This document shows, one piece after another, positions 23,131 through 34,759 of a stretch of DNA of 64,000 bases. How positions within the stretch are numbered: the stretch's first letter is position 1; each line of letters starts with the position of its first letter. The translations under genes and the position numbers were made by a program. This DNA is from Nicotiana tabacum (Eukaryota; Streptophyta; Magnoliopsida; Solanales; Solanaceae), in assembly GCF_000715075.1 (NCBI RefSeq), contig NC_134090.1, forward strand, positions 46,755,792-46,819,791, given 5' to 3'. A model generated the notes under the pieces. The model did no database searches. It was not told the origin of the DNA and saw only the letters and a program-made list of their open reading frames with translations.

Positions 23131-23610
23131 AGACCAGATGCAGTGGCCTCAGATGCTGTGATCACAGGTATTATTTCTGTCTGCGGTAGGGATGTTTCGG
23201 TATTATTTGATCCAGGTTCTATCTATTCCTATTTGTCATCCCTGTTTGCTCATTTCCTGGATGTTCCTCGTGAGTACTTAGGTACTCTGTTTATGTGTAC
23301 ACTCCAGTGGGCGATTTTGTTGTTTTGGAACGGGTCTATCGGTCCTGCATTGTTACATTCTGTGGTTATGAGACTAGAGCGGATCTTCTGCTACTTGATA
23401 TGACAGACTTTGAGGTCATCCTAGGCATGGACTGGTTACCTCCATATCACGTCATCCTTGATTGTCATGTCAAGACTGTTACCTTAGTAATGCCAGAGTT
23501 GCCTAGATTGGAGTGGAAGGGTTCATCTGTCATCACACCTTGTAGGATCATCTCTTTTATGAAGGCTCGACACATGGTCGAGAAGAGTTATTTGGCTTAT
23601 CTAGCCTATA
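23131..23610 (+). pseudogene. pol: Protease region of element A
   Basis: The frame at 23143-23403 has the retropepsin active site VLFDPGSIYSYLSS. The continuation with [17 protein letters not shown] and FEVILGMDWLPPYHVILD lies in the frame at 23295-23753. One frameshift separates the two halves. The domain leads directly into RT in a single polyprotein, as in Tekay elements. Confidence 0.8.
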
Positions 23611-24530
23611 TTCGGGATAATACCACAGAGACTTCGGCAATTGATTCAATACCTGTAGTCTGGGAGTTCTCCGATGTGTTCCCTTTCAATCTTCCAGGCA
23701 TGCCACCAGATCGTGATATCGATTTCTGCATTGATTTAGCTCCAGGTACCTAACCTCTATCTATCCCACCGTACCGTATAGCTCCAAAAGAGTTGAAGGA
23801 GTTGAAGGAATAGCTTGAGAAGTTTCTAGCAAAGGGGTTCATCAGGCCAAGTGTATCACATTGGGGTGCACCAGTGTTATTTGTGAAGAAGAAAGATGGG
23901 ACTATGCGGATGTGCATTGATTACCACCAGTTGAACAAAGTTACGATCAAGAACAAGTAGCCGTTGCCGCCGATTGATGATTTGTTTGACTAGTTGCAGG
24001 GTGCCAGGGTGTTCTTTAAGATTGACTTGAGATCGGGCCACCATCAGTTGAAGATTCGGGATTCGGATGTTCCGAAGACTGATTTCCAGACTAGATATGG
24101 TCATTATGAGTTTTTAGTGATGTCCTTCGGTCTGACTAATGCCCCAGCGGTGTTTATGGATTTGATGAATAGTGTATTCAGGCCATATATTTATTTGTTC
24201 ATCATTGTCTTCATTGATGACATTTTGATCTACTCGCGCAGCATGGAGGAGCATAAGCAACATTTGAGAGTGGTGTTTCAGATCTAGAGGGAACAGAAAC
24301 TATATGCTAAGTTCTCCAAGTGTAAGTTTTGGCTAGATTCTGTAGCATTCTTTGGGAATGTTGTATCAGGCGAGGGTATTAAGGTGGATTACAAGAAGAT
24401 TGAGGCAGTCCAGAGTTGGCCTCGTCCTATTACGGCGACCGAGATTAGGAGCTTCCTGGGATTAGCAGGTTATTATCGCCGGTTTGTGGAGGGCTTCTCA
24501 TCTATTATAGCAACTTTGTACTAGATTGAC
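23611..24530 (+). pseudogene. pol: Reverse transcriptase of element A
   Basis: Motifs in order are [96 protein letters not shown] (catalytic pair near 24210), KFSKCKFWL and [16 protein letters not shown]. Stops include TAG at 23811-23813 and 23991-23993, where B has an intact CAC (His) and CAG (Gln) codon respectively. A one-base insertion near 24510 ends the frame. Confidence 0.9.
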
Positions 24531-24539
24531 CCACAAGGG

Positions 24540-25092
24540 TGCTCTGTTTTATTGGTCCGATGATTGTGAGGCGAGCTTTTAAAAGCTCAAGACAGCTTTG
24601 ACTGCATAACCAGTTCTAGTGTTGCCCTCCGGTTAGGGGATGTATACCATGTATTGCGACACTTCACGCGTTGGCTTGGGTTTTGTATTGATGTAGGAAG
24701 GGCGAGTTATTGCATATGCTTCACGTCAGCTGAATCCCCACAAGAAGAATTACCTTGTGCACGATTTAGAATTGGTCGCGATTGTTCATGCTCTTAAGAT
24801 CTGAAGGCATTATCTTTATGGGGTGTCCTATGAGGTTTACACTAATCATCGCAGCTTTCAGCATTTGTTCAAGCAAAGAGATCTCAATTTGACGCAACAC
24901 AGGTGGCTTGAGTTACTAAAGGACTATGATATTACCATTCTTTATCATCTAGGCAAGGCGAATGTAGTTGCGGATGCCTTGAGCAGAAAGGCGGAGAGTA
25001 TGGTTAGCTTGGCATTCATTTTAGCAGAGGAGAGGCAATTAGCTTTGGACATTCAGTCCTTGGCTAACAGACTTGTGATGTTGGACATTTAA
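24540..25092 (+). pseudogene. pol: RNase H of element A
   Basis: It resembles the B and D RNase H: YCDTSRVGLG (first Asp), [12 protein letters not shown] (Glu), [17 protein letters not shown] and [15 protein letters not shown] (last Asp). At the YTDH position D is replaced by N. TAG at 24694-24696 falls in the LMQEG segment, where B keeps CAG. The open stretch 24823-25092 is the best preserved part. Confidence 0.85.
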
Positions 25093-25160
25093 GAGCCCAG
25101 TCGAGTTTTTGCATACGTCGTTGCCCAGTCTTCATTATTGGACCAGATCAAGGCTTATTA

Positions 25161-25370
25161 GTTTGATGATCCGCACTTGTTGGTTCTCAAGGAGACGGTA
25201 CTACAAGGTGGTGCCAAAGAGGTTACCATCAGCAAGGATGGTGTTCTGCGACTCTAGGCTCATCAGTTTGATGATCTACACTTGTTGGTTCTCAGGGAGA
25301 CGGTACTACAGGGTGGTGCCAAAGAGGTTACCATCAGTAAGGATGGTGTTCTGTGACTCCAGGGTCGCTT
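25161..25370 (+). repeat. 105-bp in-frame tandem duplication in element A pol
   Basis: Two copies start at 25161 and 25266 with GTTTGATGAT and share the GAGACGGTACTACA and GGTTACCATCAG blocks. They differ at about seven positions. D has this segment once ([14 protein letters not shown] in D). The unit is 35 codons long, so it preserves frame. It lies in the linker between RNase H and the integrase zinc finger. Confidence 0.85.
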
Positions 25371-25389
25371 ATGTATTCCTAATGTTGAT

Positions 25390-26230
25390 TGATTGAGGGA
25401 GAGGATTCTAGAGGAGGCACACAGTTCACGATATTCTATTCATCCAGGTATCACGAAGATGTATCGCGACCTGAAGCAGCATTATTGGTGACGGTGGATG
25501 AAGAAGGACATAGTTGAGTATGTTGCGAGGTGTCTTAATTGCCAGAAGGTTTAGTATGAGCATCAGAGGCCGGGTGGCCTACTCTAGTAGATGACTATAC
25601 CTGAGTGAAAATGGGAGCGCATTACTATGGACTTCGTAGTTGGGTTGCCGCGGACCTTGCAGAAGTTTGATGCAGTTTGGGTCATTGTCGACCAGTTGAC
25701 CAAGTTGGCACACTTCATTCCGATAGTGACCACGTATACTTCAGAGAGGTTGGCCTATATTTATATTCAGTAGATAGTTCGGTTGCATGGTGTGCCCGTT
25801 TCCATCATATCAGATAGAGGCCCTCGGTTCACTTCACATTTTTGGAGGACAATGCATAGTGAGTTGGGGACCCGGGTAGAGCTCAGCACAGCATTTCATC
25901 CATAGACCAATGGTCAGTCAGAGCGAACAGTTTAGATCTTGGAGGATATGCTCAGAGCATGTGTAATTGAATTTGGAGGGCAGTGGGATCGATTCTTGCT
26001 TTGGCCGAGTTCGCTTACAACAACAGTTATCAGTCCATCATCGAGATGGATCCATTTAAGGCTTTATATGGTCGGCGATATCGTTCTCCCATCGGATGGT
26101 TTGAGCCCGGCGAAGCTAAGTTATATGGTACTGGTTTGGTGACGGATGCCTTTGAAAAGGTAAAGATGATTTAGAAGCGACTTCGCACAACACAGTCCAG
26201 ACGGAAGAGTTACGCGGATCAGAAGGCGCG
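25390..26230 (+). pseudogene. pol: Integrase of element A
   Basis: The zinc-finger part shows HSSRYSIHPG with a CLNC pair near 25535. The catalytic core shows MDFVVGLPRTLQKFD (first Asp), SIISDRGPRFTSHFW (second Asp) and the NGQSERTV segment (Glu). GGQWDRF and MDPFKALYGRRYRSPIGWFEPGEAKLYG follow. Stops crowd the region (25585-25590, 25903-25905, 25933-25935, 26172-26174). Most are TAG where relatives have CAG. Confidence 0.85.
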
Positions 26231-26708
26231 CGATTTATCATTTATGGTGGGCGAGAAGGTTCTCTTGAAGTTCTCGCTAATGAAGGGGATCATGAGGTTC
26301 GGGAAGAAGGGCAAGTTGAGCCTAAGGTTTATAGGCCCATTTGAGGTGTCGAGACGAGTTTGGGAGGTTGCTTATGAGCTTTCTTTGCCTTCCAGTCTAT
26401 CGAGAGTTCATCCGATTTTCCATGTGTCTATGCTCCATAGGTATCATGCTGACAGGTCACATATTTTAGACTTCAGTAGGATTTAGTTAGATGAGAACCT
26501 AGGTTATGATGAGGAGCTAGTTACCATTGTGGATAAGCAGATTTGCCAGTTGAGGTCCAAGAGGATTTCCGCGGTAAAGGTTTAGTGGAGGGTCCAACTA
26601 GTTGAGGAGGTGACTTGGGAGTTCGAGGAGGACATGCGAAGCAGATATCCATACTTATTCAGCACTCCAAGTATGATTTTAGACCCGTTCGAGGACGAAC
26701 ATTTATTT
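26231..26708 (+). pseudogene. pol: Integrase C-terminus and chromodomain-like tail of A
   Basis: It contains [33 protein letters not shown] and [15 protein letters not shown], the GPY/F-type integrase tail of chromoviruses. A chromodomain-like module with QLRSKRISAVKV and TWEFEEDMRS follows. TAG at 26484-26486 and 26583-26585 break it. The second lies at the same codon that is TAG in D and CAG in B. Confidence 0.8.
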
Positions 26709-26710
26709 AA

Positions 26711-26721
26711 GACGTGGAGAA
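26711..26721 (+). other. Polypurine tract of element A
   Basis: GACGTGGAGAA lies directly before the 3' LTR start at 26722. Confidence 0.6.
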
Positions 26722-29183
26722 TATAATGAACCGACCAGCCGTTTTGCTTTTTATAACCACGATCCCCTAAATAAGACTCCATGTATGTGCTTTTACTATT
26801 TATGACTTACGGGGATGGTTAGTTCGGGATTTGGAAGGGTTCGGGTTGAAATCGAAACACTTGGTTCCTTAAGGTTGGCCAAAAAGACTAAGTTTGACTT
26901 CGGTCAACATTTTGAGTAAACAACTTTGGAATCGGGATTTGACAGTTCCAATAGGTTCTTATGATGATTTCAGACTTGAGCGTATGTTCCGATCGGGTTT
27001 TGTATGACTCGGGGGCGTTTCGGCACCTAATAGTGAAAGTTGGCTCGTTGAAGGCTTTAAAGTTCTTTAAATTAGGTTTGGAGTAGGTTTTGGTGTTATT
27101 CGAGGTCCAATTGGAATTCCGAGATAAGGAATGTTCCATAATGTCGTTTATGACTTGCACGCAAAATTTGGCATCATTCTGGATTGATTTAATAGGAATC
27201 GGACACGCGGGAGTATTTTTAGAAGTTTTGAGTTCAATGAGTTAATCCATGCATTTTGGCGTCTGATTCGTGATTTTAGATGTTATTTCGGTGTTTCGAT
27301 CGCGCGAGCGAGTTTGTATGATATTTTTAGACTTGTGTCGATATTTGGTATGGAGCGTGGAGCCTAGAGGGCTCGGGTGAGTTTCGGATGGTTGAGGAGA
27401 CTTCAGTTTTTCTGGGTTTTTTTGCTGGTGTCTCAGGTATCGCAAATGCGAGAATTGGTTCGCATTTGCGAACCTCCCATTTGCTAGAAGGGCTTTGCAA
27501 TTGCGAAGAAGCCTAGCCAAAAAAGGACTCGCATTTGCGAGATTTTCAGTCGCTTTGGCGACCATCCTCCCTTCGCATTTGCGAATATGTTATTGCATTT
27601 GCTACCTTGGCAATGGGGGGTTCAGCTTCAAATTTGCGATGATTTTGTCGCATTTGCGAACCAGGTGTCGCAAATGCGACATCTGTGACCTCTGCAACAA
27701 CTTTTAATGCGGGACTTAGCTTTATTTCCCTCATTTCCCACTTGGTCTTGGACAATTTTGAGAGCATTTTTCAGACGGGTTCCATCAACATCAAGAGGTA
27801 AGTGATCCCTATCGATTCTTTAGATAAATACACGAATCATAAGTAGATTTAACATGAAAAATGGTGGGATTTATGGGATTTTTGAGAAAAACCTAGAGTT
27901 TTGATAAAAATGAGATTTAACCACGAAAATGACTATGGAATGGATATATTTGAGTACATGAGGTTATGGGTAACAACTTTCTTCAAAAACTTACGGAATC
28001 CGGGCACGTGGGCCTGGGGGTGAATTTTAGAAATTCTTCAATTGGGGTTGGGTAATCACTTTAATAGTTGGGATATGAACTTTTGAACATGTATTGACTA
28101 TTTTATATAATATTTTACTAGTTTTGAGTCGTTTGACACCGAATTGAGGGTTTAAGCCCAATTGTGGATCGGAAAATAAGCTTGGAGACGAGGTAAGTCT
28201 CTTTTCTAACCTTGTAAGAGGGAATGCACCCCATAGGTGAATTTATTTAATATGTACTTCTAGTTTTGGTGGCTACGTGCACACGAGGTGACGAGAGTCC
28301 ATACGTAGCTACTAATTGTGCTTACGTCTGGGTAGTTGACACAAATCATATGATACTTGCAATATTTGCACCCTACTTGCTAATTTAAGTACTTAAATCA
28401 TATCGGAACTTGATAAAGGAGATGTAAAAGGTTGTATTTTATTTACTTGACCTTTGGATGGGTTACTTGACCATTAATGAGAATTGATGTTTCCTTGAAT
28501 GCTAGCCTCTTAATTATCTTTGAATCGGTTATTTATAAGGTATTTTCTCTTCTTGTGGAGTGGGTCGAACATCTCGGTAATAGAATAGATGCATCTATGG
28601 TTCGTGCTGTTTGACCTTGGCGGTGCACAGTTTATATATTTGTATGTTGGATCGGGCCGTACGACCTCGGTATAATTTGTGCGTAATAATTCTTGAACTC
28701 CAACTATAGTTGTCATTGTTTCATTGGCTTGAGAGATAAATTTATTAAATGATAGAAATTAATTGGGATTTACTATTAGTGAAAGAGTTGATTATTTATT
28801 TCATGTTATTGAGTTTTCAGTTGCATTTGTATAGCCCATGCTTAATTGAAATTTTGGTATTTTTATTGTTAGCCCATAGTATGTGTCGAAGTCGACCCCT
28901 CGTCACTATTTCTTCGAGGTTAGACTAGATACTTACTGGGTACATGTTGTTTATGTACTCAAGCTACACTTCTGCACTAATTGTGCAGGATCTGAGGCAG
29001 GTGCATCTGGATATCAGTCCAGCGCGCATCCTTCATTACTACGAGACTTAGTGGTGAGCTGCCTTCCGAGCCGTTCTGTAGTAGCCGAAGTCTTTCTTTT
29101 GCTTTTATTTTCTGTCTATTTCACTTCAGACAGTAGTGTAGTATTCTTTTGCATATTCTACTAGTAGCTCATACACTTGTGAC
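26722..29183 (+). mobile_element. Element A 3' LTR, first part
   Basis: It starts TATAATGAACCGACC (TG changed to TA) and parallels 3959-6310. It retains a segment of about 115 bp (26878-26993) lost from the 5' LTR. The word cluster is at 27441-27690. Donor-like motifs are at 27798 and 28193, and acceptor-like TTGTGCAG ends at 28988. It is interrupted after GTGAC (29179-29183) by element C and resumes at 63703. Confidence 0.9.
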
Positions 29184-29951
29184 TGTCACGACCCAAAAAT
29201 TGACCCGTTCGTGATGGCGCCTATCGTGAAACTAGGCCAGGCGACGCAACTCCCGAATCAATCATTTTCCAATAAAATTTGTTTTTATAACATTTATAAA
29301 TCAATAATCTCATAATAAAATTTAAAAAGAAAACTGCGGGATAATTACACAAGTCCGGCATCGGGGTGTCACTAGTCATGAGCATCTACCAAGGTCTGAA
29401 TACAACAAGAGTAAAAAAAATGTACTAAATACAGTAATGAAAATGAGGGGAAGGAAAGCAGTGCTGCGAACGTCGTGCAGCCACCTTGCTAACTCCGATG
29501 ACTCCGCCTCTAAGCAATCAACACCCGCTACCGGGTTCTGAAATACCTGAATCTGTACACGTGGTGCAAAGAGTAATGTGAGTACTCCAACCCAGTAAGT
29601 AATAAGAGTAAATAAAGACTGCGCAGTAAGAAAACACATCAACCATGTCATAGCACCACAATGATTACAACCGGTTTCCAAATTAGGATACCACTCAAAT
29701 CATTTCGTTAAACTCTCACTTCAGTAAAATCCTTTAAAAATTATCTTTCTAACCTTTTCAATATAGGTTTAATGAAATATATATATATAGTGAAAGTGGT
29801 GAAAATCATAATCAAATATAGAAAACCATAATCGGCCCCTCAGGCGAAGGATAGTTCGTATACAGCCTCTCGGCAAAATAGAAATTCATTCTCATTTCAT
29901 AACTTAAAACTTCAGTTTAAATGAAAGTTGTTCAAAGCATTTGTTCAACAT
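29184..29951 (-). mobile_element. Element C, left arm
   Basis: This is the 3' end of the LTR in sense. It contains an acceptor-like GTGTACAG (CAG at 29553-29555). The last five bases AACAT (29947-29951) form the TSD of element D with AATAT at 61203-61207, one mismatch. No coding sequence is seen. Confidence 0.8.
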
Positions 29952-30603
29952 TGTCACGACCCTAGTTCACCAACCGTGAACATGTCATGACGGCACCCAG
30001 TCTCCGTGACCAGGTAAGCCTAACACTTGCGGAAACATAAAAATTGCGGAAAAATAGAATACCATATTTAATTATCTAAAAAGGAAATTGTACTGAATGC
30101 CGCTCGGCATATACGACTCAATATCTCAAGACTAAAACAATCCCAAAACCCGGAAACTCACGGGAAAACACAGGCTACAGAAATGTATAGTGAGGCTCCA
30201 AACTCCAGAATATCTAACAAACGGAAGGAAAGAGAACTGAGTACTAAAGATAGAATAAAGAGGGAGACTCGTCGGTCTGCGGACGCAGCAGATCTACCTC
30301 GAAGTCTCCGTAGTCCTCCTGCCTCACTGATAGTGCGCCTGAGTAGATGTACCTGGATCTGCACATGAAAAACATGCGCAGAAGAGGCGTGAGTACACCA
30401 CAGTGGTACTCAGTAAGTGCCAAGCCTAACCTCGGTTGGGTAGTGACGAGGAAGGTCAGGGCCCTACTGAGGTTATATAAAATATAAAGATGGCAGGATG
30501 AGATAAGTAGTGCAATTGAGAACCTATAGTAAGAATCTATGCAGGATAATAAGAGTACAATAACGGAAACAATGATGAAAGCAAACCATAAGGAAAGTAA
30601 CCG

Positions 30604-30833
30604 GGGATCTGTAAGTATCCCGAGGATCTCTTAGTATCCTCGACATGTACTAGGGATCACTTGGTATCCCGAGGATCTCTCGGTATCCTCAATATATGCC
30701 AGGGATCTCTTGGTATCCCGAGAATCTCTTGGTATCCTCAATATGTACTAGGGATCTCTTGGTATCCCAAGGATCTCTCGGTATCCACAATATAAGCCAG
30801 GGATCTCTTGGTATCCTCAATATATGTGCGGGA
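30604..30833. repeat. About 47-bp tandem repeat in D 3' LTR
   Basis: About five imperfect units are built from GGATCTCTTGGTATCC half-units. They alternate with short spacers such as CGAG and TCAATATGTACTAG. The same array in the 5' LTR is the Ogre insertion site. Confidence 0.85.
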
Positions 30834-31045
30834 GATCTCCCGGGAATCTAACCCGTAGTCCCAAAGTAAATGTGCAGGGGGAATCTCCCGGGAATCTAAC
30901 CCGTAGTCCCATAGTAAATGTTCAGGGGGAATCTAACCCGTAGTTCCAAAGTAAATGTGCAGGGGGAATCTCCCGGGAATCTAACCCGTAGTCCCAAAGT
31001 AAATGTGTAGGGGGAATCTCCCGGGAATCTAACTCATAGTCCCAA
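30834..31045. repeat. 48-bp tandem repeat in D 3' LTR, five units
   Basis: Each unit has the GGGGGAATCTCCCGGGAATC and TAACCCGTAGTCCCAAAG blocks. The third unit lacks the CCCGGG part. The matching array in the 5' LTR has seven units. Confidence 0.85.
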
Positions 31046-32838
31046 TTTAAAACACAAAGCAGCAACACAAGAATATTAAATTAAACGCTAATTTCGTACC
31101 AAGTAAACATCTACTTCTAGCCTAACATGCTTCACGTAATGCAATTCAGGAAATTTAAGCAAATAGGCAATTAAGTCAACTAAACATGCCTCTAGACTAG
31201 CAACATGCTAAATTCACAAGTAGAATAAAACAAGAAAAGAACTCAATTGAAATACTTAAGGAAAAACCGGATTTTCAACAATTAGCTCAAGTACGCGCTC
31301 GTCACCTCACGTACAGGGCATTTCAATTATCAAATATAGCACATCCTAAGGGGAAAGGTCCCCCACACAAGGTTAGACAAGCCACTTACCTCGAACCGGC
31401 TCAAAATCAACTAGAAACCACGCTTTTGCCACGAGTATCCGACTCCAAATGGCCCAAATCTAATCAATTCAATTGCATATCGTAAATATCATCTCAAACA
31501 AATGATCATATGTTTTAATTCAAAGCTAATATGCAAAATTATGGAAAATGACCAAAACGCCCCTCGGGCCCACGTCTCAGAATCGGTAAAAATTTATATT
31601 CCCAGAAACCTCGCACTCTCACGAGTCTAACCAAATGAAAATTATACAATTCCGACACTATTTGGTCCTTTAAATCATCATTTTACATTTTTGAAAGGTT
31701 TCACAATTTTCTTCCAAAATTCCCTCTCAAATCACGAATTAGATAATGAATTCATTGTTAGATTCATGTATTCTAGCCAAATCTGAGTTAAAATCACTTA
31801 CCCCGATGAATTTCTTAAAAAAACCTTCAAAAAATCGCCAAAATCCGAGATCTCTAGGTCAAAATATCAAATAAAACCCAAAACCTCGTATTTATATAGA
31901 GTACCCTTCAGGTCAAACTCATGCGGCCGCGTCCCACTTCATGCGGCCCGCGTCCCTCTCCATGAGGCCTCACGCTATGGTCACGCGGTCCGCGTCAGTG
32001 AAGTTCAGAGAAGCTGCCAAACCCATTCATGCAGCCGCACCACAACTTTGTGCGGTCCGCGCCAGTCTTCATGTGGCCGCATTCCATCTTTGTGCGGGCC
32101 GCACAGCACTCACCGCGGGCGCACCTATTTTTGTGCGGACCGCATGGGTGAGTTCTGGGGCCTGCAACCCCTGTAGACCTGCTACAGCTATGATTTTTGC
32201 ACTAAAACATCCCGGAACCTACCCGAAACTCCCGGAACTTCAAACCAATTGTACCAACACATCTCATGACATCGTTCAAACTTTCTCAAAACTTCGGAAC
32301 GCTCACAACAACATCAAATCACCAATTTCACATAGGATTCAAGCCTAAGAACTCCAAGAACTCTTAAATTATGTTTTCGATCAAAAACTGTATCAAATCT
32401 CGTCCGAATGACCTGAAATTTTGCACACACATCCCAAATGACATGACGGAGCTACTGAAACTTCCGGAATTCCATTCCGACCCTCGGATCAAAATCTCAC
32501 TATCAGACCGGAAACTTCAAAAATTCAAACTTCGGCATTTCAAGCCTAAATTAGCTACGTACCTCTAAAACACATTCCGAACACGCTCCCAGCCCCAAAT
32601 TCACCTAACGGAGCTAACGGAACCGTCGGATTTCCATTCCGAGGCTGTCTCCCCACTGTTCCGACTTCAGTCAACTTTCTAACACTTAAGCTCTCATTTA
32701 GGGACTAAGTGTCCCAAAACTCCTCAAAACTCAAAACCGAGCATCCCGGCAAATCACATTAGCAGACATAAACTTGGGGAAAGCAGTTAATAGGGGATTA
32801 GGGCATTAATTCTTAAGACGACCGGCCAGGTCGTCACA

Positions 32839-32853
32839 TCCTTTTACACTTAA
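32839..32853 (-). other. Polypurine tract of element D
   Basis: The minus strand reads AAGTGTAAAAGGA just before the 3' LTR. It is weaker than typical tracts but in the right place. Confidence 0.55.
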
Positions 32854-33574
32854 ACATTCGTTCGTCCTCGAACGAGCATAGAGACATACCTGAAGTAGTG
32901 AAAAGATGAGGGTAATGGCTGCGCATATCCTGCTCGGTCTCCCAGGTTGCCTCCTCGACCGGTTGACCCCGCCACTAAACCTTTACCGAAGAAATGTTCT
33001 TTGACCTTAACTTTCTAACTTGCCTGTCCAATATTGCCACTGGCTCCTCAACATAGGATAGATCCTTGTCCAGCCGGACTGAACTGAAATCCAGCACGTG
33101 CGACGGGTCACCGTGATACCTTCGGATCATTGAAACATGAAATATTGGATGCACTCCTGCCAAGCTGGGAGGTAAGGCAAGCTCATAAGCTACCTCCCCA
33201 ACTCGCCTCAATATCTCAAAAGGGCCAATAAACCTTAGACTCAACTTCCCTTTCATCCCAAATCTCATGACGCCCTTCATAGGCGAAACCTGAAGCAGAA
33301 CCCGCTCACCAACCATATAGGAAACATCACGAACTTTCCGGTCCGCGTAACTCTTCTGTCGGGACTGGGCTGTATGGAGTCTGTCTTGAATCACCTTAAC
33401 CTTTTCCAAGGCACCCTGAACTAAGTCTGTGACCAATAATCTAGCCTCGCCCGGCTCAAACCAACCCATCGGAGATCTACACCGTCTCCCATATAAAGCC
33501 TCATACGGTGCCATCTGAATACTGGACTGATAGCTGTTGTTGTAAGAAAACTCCGCCAATGGCAAGAACTGATC
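32854..33574 (-). CDS. pol: Integrase C-terminal part and chromodomain-like tail of D (fragment)
   Basis: The open frame 32975-33565 starts PLAEFSYNNSYQSS, the end of the integrase core. It continues through MAPYEALYGRRCRSPMGWFEPGEARL, VGERVLLQVSPMKGVMRFG and LRFIGPFEI, the GPY/F-type module. [15 protein letters not shown] and the start of the chromodomain-like tail (KLRSKNISSVKV) follow. A TAG at 32975-32977 cuts it; the frame then continues to about 32854 with the PVEEATWETEQDM segment. The stop sits where B has CAG. Integrase inserts element DNA, and the tail is thought to bias it to heterochromatin. Confidence 0.85.
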
Positions 33575-34012
33575 TCAAGACCCTCCAAACTCAATCACAC
33601 ACGCGCGTAGCATATCCTCAAGAATATGAATAGTGCGCTCGGACTGTCCGTCCGTCTGAGGGTGAAATGTTGTACTCAACTCTACCCGAGTACCTAACTC
33701 ATGCTGAACGGCCCTCCAGAACCGTGATGTGAACTGAGTACCTCTATCTGAAATGATGGAAATCGGGATACCATGCAGACGAACAATCTCCCGAATATAG
33801 ATCTCCGCCAACCGCTCTGAGGAATAAGTAGTACACATAGGAATAAAGTGAGCGGACTTGGTCAGCCGATCCACAATCACCCAAATAGCATCGAACTTTC
33901 TCAAAGTCCGTGGGAGCCCAACTACAAAGTCCATGGTGATTCGCTCCCACTTCCACTCCGGAATCTCTATCTGTTGAAGTAACCTACCTGGTCTCTGGTG
34001 CTCACACTTCAC
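33575..34012 (-). CDS. pol: Integrase catalytic core of D (fragment)
   Basis: It holds the DDE core: MDFVVGLPRTLRKFD with the first Asp, SIISDRGTQFTSRFW with the second, and QTDGQSERTIHILEDM with the Glu, in normal spacing. It ends at a TGA (33575-33577) inside the GGxWDxF motif, where A and B have TGG. It begins after a TAG at 34013-34015. Both ends are therefore single-codon breaks in one continuous frame. Confidence 0.9.
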   Translation of the reverse strand: MKCEHQRPGRLLQQIEIPEWKWERITMDFVVGLPRTLRKFDAIWVIVDRLTKSAHFIPMCTTYSSERLAEIYIREIVRLHGIPISIISDRGTQFTSRFWRAVQHELGTRVELSTTFHPQTDGQSERTIHILEDMLRACVIEFGGS

Positions 34013-34726
34013 CTACTGACAATTGAGGCACCGAGCTACAAATCCAACTATATCCTTCTTCATCCGCCTCCACCAATAGTGCTGCCTTAAATCCTGATAC
34101 ATCTTCGCGGCACCTGGATGAATAAAATACCGTGAACTATGAGCCTCCTCCAATATCAACTCCCAAATACCATCAACATTGGGTACACAGACCCGACCCT
34201 GCATCCTCAATACCCCATCATCACCAATAGTCACATCTCTGGCATCACCGTGCTGAACCTTGTCCTTGAGGACAAGCAAATGAGGGCCATCATACTGCCA
34301 CTCCCTGATACGGTCAAACAAGGAAGACCGAGAAACCACACAAGCTAGGACTCGACTGGGCTTCGAAAGGTCCAATCTCACAAACCGGCTGGCTAAGGCC
34401 TGAACATCCATTACCATAGGCCTCTCTGATGCTGGTAGATATGTCAAACTCCCCAAGATCTCCGCCCGGCGACTCAAAGCATCGGCCACCACATTGGCCT
34501 TGCCCGGGTGATACAAGATAGTGATGTCATAGTCCTTCAGCAACTCTAACCACCTCCTCTGGCGCAAATTTAGATCCTTTTGCTTGAACAAGTGCTGCAA
34601 GCTCCGATGGTCAGTGTAAATCTCACAACGCACACCGTATAAGTAATGGCGCCAAATCTTCAGGGTGTGAACAATGGCAGCTAATTCAAGGTCGTGAATA
34701 GGGTAGTTCTTCTCATGTATCTTCAA
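34013..34726 (-). CDS. pol: RNase H and integrase zinc finger of D (fragment)
   Basis: The RNase H part has [29 protein letters not shown] and [13 protein letters not shown]. The integrase N-terminal HHCC finger follows ([10 protein letters not shown], then CLNC at the end). The last residues NCQ precede TAG at 34013-34015. A TAG at 34727-34729 lies upstream, where A keeps CAG. Frame is maintained across both. Confidence 0.9.
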   Translation of the reverse strand: MKIHEKNYPIHDLELAAIVHTLKIWRHYLYGVRCEIYTDHRSLQHLFKQKDLNLRQRRWLELLKDYDITILYHPGKANVVADALSRRAEILGSLTYLPASERPMVMDVQALASRFVRLDLSKPSRVLACVVSRSSLFDRIREWQYDGPHLLVLKDKVQHGDARDVTIGDDGVLRMQGRVCVPNVDGIWELILEEAHSSRYFIHPGAAKMYQDLRQHYWWRRMKKDIVGFVARCLNCQ

Positions 34727-34759
34727 CTATCTGGACGCGTAGGCAATCCCCCTACCATC

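Larger units (their letters stand above)
29952..32838 (-). mobile_element. Element D 3' LTR
   Basis: It is 2887 bp, from TGTCACGACCC to GGTCGTCACA on the plus strand. It holds two tandem arrays (30604-31045), donor-like motifs at 31384-31389 and 31796-31801, an acceptor-like CAG at 30359-30361, and a cluster of ATGCGGCCGC and GCGGTCCGCG words at 31918-32150. Confidence 0.9.

Noticed and set aside
29184..29951. Left arm of C as an independent truncated element
   Set aside because: The right arm at 61208-63697 completes it, with a matching TSD on the far side.
30604..31045. Regular short repeats as a possible CRISPR array
   Set aside because: Units are directly adjacent with no unique spacers, inside a plant LTR, and duplicated in the partner LTR.
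31941..32348. 135-codon frame in D LTR, with a similar one at 60314-60712
   Set aside because: It is antisense to the element, lies over the GC-rich word cluster, and is present in both LTRs only because they are copies. No family resemblance.
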